Assembly (NCBI RefSeq): GCF_932274485.2
Contig: NC_065886.2
Location: 42,829,501-42,893,500, forward strand
Direction of reading: 5' to 3'
DNA: 64,000 nucleotides
Source: Patella vulgata
Taxonomy: Eukaryota > Mollusca > Gastropoda > Patellidae
Of the stretch, positions 11,601 through 23,600 are shown piece by piece. How positions within the stretch are numbered: the first letter of the stretch is position 1; every line of letters starts with the position of its first letter. A program made the position numbers and the translations under genes. The notes beneath the pieces were generated by a model. It was not told the DNA's origin and did not search any database. It saw only the letters and a list, made by a program, of their open reading frames with translations.

Positions 11601-14600
11601 CCGCGTCCTGGAAGGCCATCAACAGCAACCATTCAAGAAACATTACCCGGGTGCATGACATGGTGATGGCTGATCGACGACTGACCACTCGACATATTGG
11701 AAGTATTGGGGCATCTCTCATGAGGGAGTTGGGGCACATTATCGTCAACGAATTAGAAATGACAAAAGTTTCTGCAAGATGGATGCCAAAGCTCTCAACT
11801 GCGGATCAGAAACGTCTCAGATCCCAAAAATTCTGCGCCGTTTTGAATACTTCCACCCGTTTCCAATAATGGAAAAGGAGCTAGACAGTCAACATTTTTA
11901 TACGCCCACATAGAAATGTGTACGTATATTGCCGTCGCCCCCGTCCGTCCGTCTGTCGGTCCGTCCGTCGTCCACAATTTCTTGTGAAAGCTCTAACGCC
12001 AAAAGTTATCATCCAGTTGTTTTAAACTTGATATATGCTGTTTGCATTAGTTAGATGAAGAAGCCTATTTAATCTCAATAATTTTTGTTTATTACATCTA
12101 GAGTTATGGCAATTGTTTCACTTTGTTGAACCTTGTGAACACTCTAATGCCAAAAAATAACATCTGATCTTTGTGAAATTTATATGCAATATTTAAATTA
12201 GGGAAACAAAGAAGCCTATTGAATTTCAGCAATTTCCGTTTATTACTTCTAGAGTTATGGCCTTTGTTTCACTTTGTTTAACCTTGTGAACACTCTAACG
12301 CCAAAAGTTATCATCCTATCTTTCTGAAACTTATATGCATTATTTAAATTAGTGAAACGAAGAATCCTATTGAATTTCAGCAATTTCCGTTTATTACATC
12401 TAGAGTTATGGTCTTTGTTTCACTTATTGAACATTGTGAACTCTTTAACGCCAAAGGTTATCTTTCTGAAATTGATATGCATTATTTAAATTAGTGAAAT
12501 GAAGAAGCCTATTGAATTTCAGCAATTTCCGTTTATTATTTCTAGAGTTATGGCCGTTGTTTCACTTTGTGAACGCTAGAGTTATGACCTTTGTTTCACT
12601 TTATTGAACCCTGTGAACGCTCTAACATCAAACGTTATCTGCCGATCTGTATGAAATTTGCATGCGTCATTTAAATTGGTAAAAAGAAGAATCCTATTGA
12701 ATTTCAGCAATTTCCGTTTATTACTTCTAGAATTAAGGCCCTTGTTTCACTTTATTGAACCTTGTGAACGCTTTAACATCATAAGTTATTTGCCGATCTG
12801 TATGAAATTTTCATGCGTCATTTAAATTAGTAAAGAGAAGAATCCTATTGAATTTCAGCAATTTCCGTTTATTACTTCTAGAGTTACGGCCCTTGTTTCA
12901 CTTTGTTCAACCTTGTTAATGCTCGGTTGATGAAAGTTATCATCCAATCTGTATGAAATTTATATGCATCATTTAAATTTGTGAAACAGAGGTCTTTTGA
13001 ATTTCAGCAATTTCCGTCAATAATTTCTAGAGTTATGGCGGTTGTGAACCGTGTGACAAAAGTGATCATCTAATCTGTATGAAATTTATTGCATTATTTA
13101 AATTAGTAAAACGAAAAGGCCTGTCAAATTTCAACAACTTCCAGAGTTTAGACCCTTGTTTCAGTTTGTAGAACCTTGTAATCTGATCTGTATGGAACTG
13201 CCTTGAAAATGTCCCCAATTACCTACAAAGGAATAAGTATGCGACAACCCTTGTCGACCGCCCGGACTATTTAACTACTGTGGGCGTATGTTTCGTTGCC
13301 TGTCAACCTATCTTTATATTAATGATGACGTCATGCCAGCTTTAAACGACTTCTTTAGGATGGCTGATGAAAATGTCTTCCGGGCCAGCATCCAGGTTTT
13401 GCAACGTCGTAGGTGAAAATATGTACACCTCGAAGGGGACTACGTAGAAAAATAAATGGAAACCATAAGCTTAGAACTTTTCAGCCAGTCCTCAAATGTT
13501 ACACTGACTGGGAGTCGCCGGTCCTTTAAAATAGTCTTGTGATTTTGAAAGTGTTTGATTGCAGCTAATGCTGGTGATTCATTCTGAATCCGGATTCGTT
13601 ATTAATTCAACTTCTGATAATTGGAAATCCATTTGTTAATTACTCACTGTATGAATATGGAGTATTCTACATAAAATATTCCAACACATTATGTAATGCC
13701 AATAAAACTGATCAAGATCCAAATTTTGAGCAAACAGACACACCCAGTTGATATGGTTAATAGCCATTTGTACATTTGCCTATAAATGAGGCTTTCTTGG
13801 TCCATCGATACATAGGCTTAATGTGGCTTTCATGAGCCATTTGGGGGGTTGGATGGCTGAATGGTTAGCGTGCGCGCGCTGTATCATAAAGTCTGTCATT
13901 GAGTCGACTGGTGTGGTTTCGAATCCCCGGTTGTACGTGACAAGGAGTAGGGTCGCCTGTCCAACCTCGTGGGTTTTCCCTGGGTCCTCCGGTTTCCTCC
14001 CACTGCTAAAGACCCCTACGCGCAAGCGAATTATGTAAATAAAATTAAACCATATGTTAGTCCCGGAAAGACCTAGTTTGTGTCGAGTGGACGTTAAACC
14101 CCATTTCTCTCTCATTCTCATGAGCCATTTATTTGTATGCCAAGCTGCCTTTCTTGAGCCATCGATACATAGACCTAATGAAGCTTTATTGACAACATAC
14201 CAACCAAAGTTTATGATGTTGCCATTACAGTATAAACAGCTAAATTGGAGACCAGATTTCTTGGCTAGGCATGTGTTGTTTTACATTTTGTAAACAAAGA
14301 ACTGAGTACAGAATAGCAGCTGACAAGCTGCTACGTGTTCGACAATGTTATTACTTATCCCGTGTTGGCCATGAAAATGATGATATACCTGTTTTATTAT
14401 TATTTTATTAGGATACAGCAATAGCAATTCAGGCCTTGGCAGAATTCTCCTCATTAAAACATTCAACTACAACAGATCTTCGTCTTGAGATATCATCAGA
14501 CTCATCTATAAATTATAATCACGTGATTGCCTTTAATCAAGAAGATGCTATTGAACAGAAATATCTAATGGATGTAAGTATGTTAAAATTATTTGGAAGT

Positions 14601-17600
14601 CATTGATTTTTGATAGATTTTAATAATCCCGTAAAATATCTAAACACTAAAATTATATTGATAAATTAAACCCAATCGGGCTCTTGTTTTACTTCTCTAC
14701 TTTTGATAACTCTGATTATATTCATCTTAATTAAGGTTCCTGTAGGAGAAAAGATTAATCTTAAAACTAATGGAACCGGTTTGGGACAGGTTCAAATTAA
14801 CGTAGCTTATAATGTCCCTACGGCACCAAATGATAACTGTATGTATGAACTCAAAGTAACGAGAAAGGAGGTCTCTAGACCAAGGAAAATAAAAGACAAC
14901 GAGTAAGTATGGAATAGAAGTTTTGTTTATATTATCATCATTCATCGTTCACAATTTCTTGTGAACATTATATAGTCTTTGTTTAGTATCCGGTCTTTTA
15001 AAGATTTACAAACGTATTCATCAGTGAAACGTAGATTTTCAGCAATTTCTGATATCTACTACCGGAGTAATTGCCCTTGGTCGCTTGACAAACCGCAATC
15101 TGCTTGATGTATAATATGCCTTATGGTTCGTGGTGCACATGATCACTTTGTAGAATCTTGTGAACTCTTTAACAACACAATTATTAATTACTAATAGTTT
15201 CTTTATTGCCCCTGATGATTGTCAACACCCCAGTCGTATGTTATGGTGTAAAACAATTATTTACCGCAAGAATTATAAATTGTTTGTTCGGTGCTTTATG
15301 AAAAGTTAAAAGGGCAAGATATCAGCCTCGTTGTTGGCTTGTTGAAAGATAAAAGAATGCATTAAAAAAGAGAAATACGCGATTTTGTTGTAACTGGTAT
15401 TCGGACAACGTACAGGAATATATAGTGTAAACTTCCTAATTATGAAAATTGTCTAAATTGTTTTCTTTTTATACACCCACATGGAAATTTAGTCATATAT
15501 TGCCGTCGCCCCCGTAGGTCCGCCCGTTGTCCACAAATTCTTGTGAACACTCAACAGTCCGACGAAGAGTACGATTTCTGCAATTTCCGGTTTATAATTT
15601 CGTAAGTTATGACCCTTGTTTCACTTTGTTGAACCATTTTAACGCTCTATCAACCAAAGTTATCATCCGATATATTGAATTTCAACAATTTCCGTTAATT
15701 ACTTCTAGAGTTATGACCCCTGTTTCCCTTTCACTCTAAAGACAAACATTCTCATCGGATCTGTATCAAATTGATATGCATTATTTAGATAAGTAAAACC
15801 AACACAAGAAGCCAATTGACATTCGACAATTCCCATTAATTACTTAAATAGTTAAATTCCATGTTTCACTCTGTTGTTGAACCCTGTGTGATCGCTCTAA
15901 TGACAAAATTATCATCGTATCTGTATTTATATGCATTATTTAGATTAGTAAACTGGAGAATCCTATTGAAATTCAGCAATTTCCATTAAATACGTATAGA
16001 GTTATGGGCCTTGTTTCACTTTGTGAAAGCTCTAACGACAAACTTTATAATTCAGTTTCTTGCAAATGCTCTTATTAGCTACAAAAAAACTAAATATGCG
16101 ACGACCCTTGTCAACTGCTCGAACGATTTAGCTGCTGTGAGCGTATGTTTTATTGCCTGGCAACCAATCTTTATTTAAGGACATCATTGTGTAATTACTG
16201 TACTGCTGGCTGTCGTATAGTCGATAAAGAAAAGGATGAAATTAATACAAGTGATCTGAAATCAAAAGCCAAAAAAGTATTAAGGGCAAAAAGGAACACG
16301 AGAAATCCAGCTGGCGTGTTTGGGAGGGAACGGAGAAGAAATCACCGAGATCGAAATCGCCGAGGGAGTAACAGACAGAGGAATGGAGATCGACAGAGAG
16401 GTGGGAATCGAAGTGGACATCTAAGAAGAAATCGTCGAAGGATAAGGGTTAGAAGACGAGGAAGAAATTCAATTTCTAGTGTTACACTATGTCTAGAGAT
16501 ATGTTTACGGTAAGGTTCGTTTATCCATTTATTATATTAAACTCGTGGCTTTAAAAAATCACTTGGAATGTTTTGGTTAGACTCAAGAAGTAATCCTGCC
16601 GAAATTCAGATACTCACAATGATTGATCGCAGAGTTAAAGTCCCTGTTACCGAAACCGTATAAAGCCCCTATATGTCTGAGTTATTGAGACTTTTCTTCA
16701 AGCTTGCTGGGGATATTCGGATAATTGTTAGGCAGGAGAACCCTGTTGAAATTCAGTTGGAAGCCCGTAAAATCTATGCGTCGTTATGGTCACTGACGGG
16801 GGGGATACGTGGAAACATGGCGTCAAAAAGCTGCAGTAATGACGAGGCTAGTTCAACTAATTTTCCTTTGATTTGACAAGGTGTCACACGGAGGCATCTG
16901 AGCACCACTGTAGCTCTGATGTGCAGAGGACCGTTTCGTTACAGCTTTTGGCCAATCAGGCATGTAACCCGTGAACGCACTAAATTAAATGTTAATTCAG
17001 TTAGTGAAGGGTAATGAGTGGATGTTAATTCAGTTAGTGATGGGTAATGAGTGCATGTTTATTCAATTAGTGATGGGTAATGAGTTAATGTTAATTCAGT
17101 TAGTGATGGGTAATGTGTAAATGTTAATTCAGTTAGTGATGTGTAATGTGTGGTAATGAGTGCATGTTAATTCAGTTAGTGATGTGTAATGTGTGGATGT
17201 TAATTCAGTTAGTGATGGGTAATGTGTGGATGTTAATTCAGTTAGTGATGTGTAATGTGTGGATGTTAATTCAGTTAGTGATGGGTAATGAGTTGATGTT
17301 AATTCAGTTAGTGATGTCTAATGTGTGGATGTTAATTCAGTTAGTGATGTGTAATGCGTGGATGTTAATTCAGTTAGTGATGGGTAATGAGTGCATGTTA
17401 ATTCAGTTAGTGATGGGTAATGAGTGGATGTTAATTCAGTTAGTGATGTGTAATGTGTGGATGTTAATTCAGTTAGTGATGGGTAATGTGTGGATGTTAA
17501 TTCAGTTAGTGATGTGTAATGCGTGGATGTTAATTCAGTTAGTGATGGGTAATGAGTGAATGTTAATTCAGTTAGTGATGGGTAATGAGTGGATGTTCAT

Positions 17601-20600
17601 TCAGTTAGTGATGGGTAATGTGTGGATGTTAATTCAGTTAGTGATGTGCAATGAGTGGATGTTAATTCAGTTAGTGATGGGTAATGAGTGGATGTTAATT
17701 CAGTTAGTGATGGGTAATGAGTGGATGTTAATTCAGTTAGTGATGTGTAATGAGTGGATGTTAATTCAGTTAGTGATGTGTAATAAGTGGATGTTAAGTC
17801 AGTTAGTGATGGGTAATGTGTGGATGTTAATTCTGTAATGAGTGGATGTTAATTCAGTTAGTGATGGATAATGAGTGGATGTTAATTCAGTTAGTGATGG
17901 ATAATAAGTTGATGTTAATTCAGTTAGTAATGGGTAACGCGTGAATGTTAAATTTGGCTTACACTATCAACTGTTACATACTGTCAGTTTTCCTAGGATT
18001 GCACGGCTGCATTAAGTGATCTAAGAGCTGGCTCATTAACCAAGAGATAAGGGTTCAAAAACGGGTTCTCTTTGTCAGAGGTGCGGGAAGGCTCCGACAA
18101 GGACCAGTGTCCGGTCGTTCGGATTCGACGAAATAGCGAGAGAGAGAGAAATGGGGTTTAACGTCCACTCGACACAAACTAGGCCATTTCGGGACTCACA
18201 TGGTTCAATTTTATTTCCATAATTCGCTCCGTAGGGGTCTTTAGCAGTGGTAGGAAACCGGAGGACCAGGAGAAAACCCACGAGGTTGGCTAGGCGGCCC
18301 TACTCCTTGTCACGTGCAACCGGGGATTCGAAACCACGCCAGTTGACTCAATGACAGACTTTATGATACAGCACGCACGTGCTAACCATTCAGCCATCCA
18401 ACCCCCCGGATCCGACGAAAAACCTAGGTCCCGTGTACACTCCAGCGTCCACGTAAAAGAACCCTTGTCAGTTGGAAATACAAGTGGGTTGTAGCACCTT
18501 TGTCCGGACAAAACTTCCCTCATATCAGTTATCACACTTTACCCAAATTTTAACTGTTGTATGTTTTAAATAGATATCGTGGTGCATCAAAGAGTGGACC
18601 AACAAGAGTTGAAATAGATATGTTAAGTGGATTTGAACCAATAATTGAAGATTTGAATCTGGTAGGTTGGTTATATACTTTTTGGTTTTTGGTTAACGCA
18701 TTTCAATATAATTAAATATAACACGATTATATTTATATACAGCATCTACATAGTTACAATATGATTATTATTGTTGTAGAGGCTGAGCTGGCGAAGACTA
18801 AGTTTGATTATTTTCATTTCACGACACCGTTATCTAGTCCCTTTTCGGCATATCGGTACATACGCGCTCGAAAACCCATGACATGTCAAAGAAACACGAT
18901 AGGCCTACTGCACACAATAACAACTATTTATTCACCGTCATGTGTATATAACACAAAACGTTCACATGTTGCAAGTCACATTCTTAGATACATACACAGA
19001 GAATCAATTGTCAAAGGTAAAGTTAATCATAATTTTGATAATGTGGCATAGCGTTGCGGTAGAAAACAGTACGCTGTCACCAGCTAACATCATACACTTT
19101 CAACTTCACTTTTTCACATGTTCTCAACATCCGCTAGGTTGCTAAGCAATTGACTCGATTTACTAGACACTGGTTATTATTCTACATATGCTAATTAGAC
19201 TCGATTAAACGCACATTTAACCTAATATTCTGCATGTATGCACTGACACATTATATTGACATATTTTGAACATTACAATTAACCATTTAAAGCAATTTGA
19301 TAATGTCAGCTTATATTTGGAATATTATTTAAATATACATTTATATACAGCCATATCGTAAACTGTTGTAATAATTAAATCTGCATTTCCACTTTTGATT
19401 ATAATTGTGAAACAAAATGTAATTAATTAGAAATTAGTGAATAAATATTCAAGAACCCCCCGCCCCAAAAAAAACCAACAAAAAAACCACGGAAACATAA
19501 AGTGACCATATGAAAGTGGTATGTACATAAAGCCAATGTTAATTGTATACACTTACAGCAATAAACAATATTTTTGTTTCAGTTAAATTCGTTGAGTGAG
19601 GAACGAGTTAGAACATACAGAGATGATTATGGTTTGGTTACAATTTATCTTGATGAGGTTTGTTACTAATCATCTTATTTAACTATATCGGCGACTACGT
19701 GTTGAAACTTTCAACATTGAGATATGTGCCATGTGTCTCAATTGTTCTACAGGTAACAAGAAGAAGGGGTGGGATGGGTGGAGCAATCTTTCTGTGGCTT
19801 ACAAAACGTCGCTAAATGATAAGCCGGGTATGATAGGTTTGAAGAAACTACAAGCAGGTATTCTTGGTATGACAATATGGAGATATCTAAGTGAATGCTG
19901 CCATTCCATTATGTGCAATTCAGAATAGGGTGCCCCGTGCAGAGAAACTTTTCCCTACAGAGAGTTGAACTCGACAAGGCGAATGTGCACGCTTCAGTGA
20001 CTTGTCTCAAAGTGATTTCTGGCTAATCACGCAGTGATAATAATACTCAGCACTAGAGCCTGAATCTATAAATAGCCATCGCACGTAAAAATTCTATTGT
20101 TGACGATTCTGAATAGCAGTAATATTTAGATTTTTGGTCATTACAGCAGATTTAGAAATTACGTTCTCTCATTTGTATACGCCCACATAGAAATGTGGAC
20201 GTATATTGCCGTACGCACGTCCGTCCGTCTTCCACAATTTCTTGTGAACGCTCTAACGTCAAAAGTTATCATCCAATTGTTTTAAAATTGATATATGTTG
20301 TTTACATTAGTGAGATGAAGAAGCCTATTTAATTTCAATAATTTCCGTTAATAACGTCTAGAGTTATGGCCCTTGTTTCACTTTATTGAACCTTGTGAAC
20401 GCTCTAATGCCAAAAGTTAGAATCCGATCTTTGTGAAATTTATATGCAATATTTAAATTAGGGAAACGAAGAAGCCTATTGAATTTCAGCAATTTCCGTT
20501 TATTACTTCTAGAGTTATGGCCCTTGTTTCACTTTGTTTCACCTTGTGAATGCTCTAACCCCAAAAATTATCATCCTATCTTTCTGAAATTTATATGCAT

Positions 20601-23600
20601 TATTTCAATTAGTGAAACGAAGAAGCCTGTTGAATTTCATCAATTTCTGCGTATTATGTCTAGAGTTATGGCCCTTTTTTCACTTTATTGAACCTTATTG
20701 AAATTTATATGCATTATTTAAATAAATGAAACGAAGAAGCTTATTGAATTTCAGCAATTTCTGTTTATTACGTCTAGAGTTATGGCTCTTGTTTCACTTT
20801 ATTGAACTTAGTGAATGCTCTAATATCAAAAGTTATCTGCCGATCTGTATGAAATTTACATGCGTCATTTGAATTAGTAAAGAGAAGAATCCTATTAAAT
20901 TTCAGCAATTTCCGTTTATTACTTCTAGAGTTATTGCCTTTGTTTAACTTTGTTCAACCTTGTTAATGCTCGATTGATGAAAGTTATCATCCGATATGTA
21001 TGAAATGTATATGCATCATTTAAATTTGTGAAACGAAAAAGCCTGTCAAATTTCAACAATTTCTGTAGATTACTTCCAGAGTTGAGACCCTTGTTTCAAT
21101 TTGTAGAACCTTGTGAACCTTCAAACGGCAAAAATTATAATTTGATCTGTATGGAAATGTCTTGTAAAGGCCCCCAATTACCTACAAAGGATTAAATATG
21201 CGACAACCCTTGTCGACCGCCCGGACGATTTAGCCACTGTGGGCGTATGTTTCGTTGCCTGACAACCTATCTTTTAAATTACTATATCAAAGGAGTTAAT
21301 ATCTGGTCACTTGTTACAAATGACGACGAAACGCACTATGGTACACGAATCGTGTACCAATGGTAAAATGTTTATTTTTGCAATCCATTAGTCTATTGTT
21401 GTCTAATGATCGTTTAGAAGTAAATCCTGAAATATCTTCATTAAAGATGTATGAACCACTTTATATGTGAATCCCGAATAACAAACAGCTCGTTATTCGT
21501 TATTCACCGCTTGAATAACAATCTGGTTTATTTACCGAATATGCATCATTTAATATGTTTTCTACTGCTAGGGGATACTTTGCAATCCATTATTCTATTG
21601 TTGTCTAATGATCGTTTAGAATTCAATCCTGAAATATCTTCATTAAAGATACATGAACGCCTTATAGGTGAATCCCAAATAACTAGGTGAAAAACGAATA
21701 ACAAACAGCTCGTTATTCGTGTTTCGTTATTCACCGCTTGAATAACGATCTGGTTTATTTATCGACTATACGTCATTTAATATGTTTTCTACTGCTAGGG
21801 GATACTTTACAATACATTATTCTATTGTTGTATAGTGATCGTTTTGAATTAAATCCTGAATTATCCTCATTAAAGATGCATAAACCACTTCATATGTGAA
21901 TCCCGAATAACGAGGTGAAAAATGAATAACAAACAGCTCGTTATTCGTTATTCACTGCTTGAATAACAATCTGGTTTATTTATCGACTATACGTCTACTA
22001 ATGAGTTTTCCACTGCTATGGTATACTTTACAATCCATTATTCTATTGTTGTATAGTGATCGTTTTGAATTAAATCCTGAATTATCCTCATTAAAGATGC
22101 ATAAACCACTTCATATGTGAATCCCGAATAACGAGGTGAAAAACGAATAACAAACAGCTCGTTATTCGTTATTCACCGCTTGAATAACAATCTGGTTTAT
22201 TTACCGACTATACGTCTACTAATGAGTTTTCCACTGCTAGGGTATACTTTACAATCCATTATTCTATTGTTGTATAGTGATCGTTTTGAATTAAAGCCTG
22301 AATTATCCTCATTAAAGATGCATGAACCCCTTCATATGTGAATCCCGAATAACGAGGTGAAAAACGAATAACAAACAGCTCGTTATTCACCGCCTGAATA
22401 ACAATCTGGTTTATTTAACGACTATACGTCATTTAATATGTTTTCTACTGCTAGGGGATACTTTGAAATCCATTATTCTATTGTTGTATTGTGATCGTTT
22501 TGAATTAAATTCTGAATTATCCTCATTAATTATGCATGAACCCCTTTATATGTGAATCCTGAATAACGAGGTGAAAAACGAATAACAAACAGCTCGTTAT
22601 TCGCTGCTTGAATAAAAATGTGGACTGTTTTCGTCTAGAAGTCGTTTTACTGTCTTTTATACTACTGGGGGATACTTGACATCCATCATTCTAGTCATGG
22701 CTGGCTGCATATTTGAATCGCGAGTAAAAAGCTGAATAACGAAAAACGATCCAACTTCACACTGCCAGACTTTGGATGATATTGAGTTAGAGAATTAGCT
22801 ACTTTAACTGTACCATTAGGAGCGGCATCTTTTGGTTTAGTAAAAATAATATCTCTTAAACACTGAGGTTAGGCAAGAATATGATACTAGCAGTAGTTTC
22901 ATTTTACTTTTACAAGGTTCTTAAAACAATTGTTTAGTTGTCTAACTTGCGTATTTCTAAATTCAATTTCTTGTTCCAGCTTTCTGTTATATTTAGTAAA
23001 AATGTAGTCTTGATTATCCCGGTCTGTCAGTCAGATGTAGAATGGTCGGTAGACTGGTTAAGCGAGAGTAATTTCAAAACAAGGGCGCGTAACCTATTTT
23101 TTTCCTGAAAAGTGTTATGCCCGACACTCGTAACCGTTTTTCAGTCTATTATTTATTGATGGTTAAATCGTCATAGCTTATTTAGTGACTGTAAATGTGC
23201 GAAGCTGATCTAAGACTTGGTATACATATACATATTGTGGTGTAATTGCCGAGATATTTGTTTATGGTTGGACACCCTACAATTCATTATTTTAATTTCA
23301 GGTCCCTAACAACGAAACCCTGTGTCTAAATTTTAGAATAAAAGAAAAAGCTGAAGAGATTGTAAAATTCCGCCAACCAGCATCAGTAGTTGTTGTACAA
23401 CCATCGAAACCAGGTATTAAAATTGATTTCTTAAAATTGCAGATCCATATCGTCGATTTTGTAATTATTTCAAAACATTAATTGATACCAACTCGAGCAT
23501 TGATTTCACATTCGAGCACTTCTCGTCTTGATTCTAAACTTGTGAATTGTGATTACTGTAAATACGACATCATGCAAAAAATAGCTTGTGCATTGATTGA

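Larger units (their letters stand above)
19926..23281. mobile_element. dispersed repeat, second copy, split by later insertions
   Basis: Outer pieces 19926-20173 and 22795-23281 match the repeat at about 5940-6735. Ends read AGGGTGCCCCGTG and the complement of TAGGGTGTCCAACC, a possible short inverted repeat. Between them lie a pearl-like element (20174-21278) and a 220-bp satellite. In arm B the intron is only 595 bp and reads across the site. Confidence 0.55.

Noticed and set aside
11346-11869. Frames with DNA-binding-like sequence as a host gene
   Set aside because: N-terminal part of a mariner transposase inside a transposon with matching inverted ends.
13850-13930. tRNA gene candidate
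   Set aside because: Head of a full-length SINE-A with a 13-bp target duplication.
17146-17838. Two long open frames with repeated MLIQLVMGNEW
   Set aside because: Produced by a 33-bp intronic minisatellite; no domain, no splice context, and the arm B copy gives different frames.
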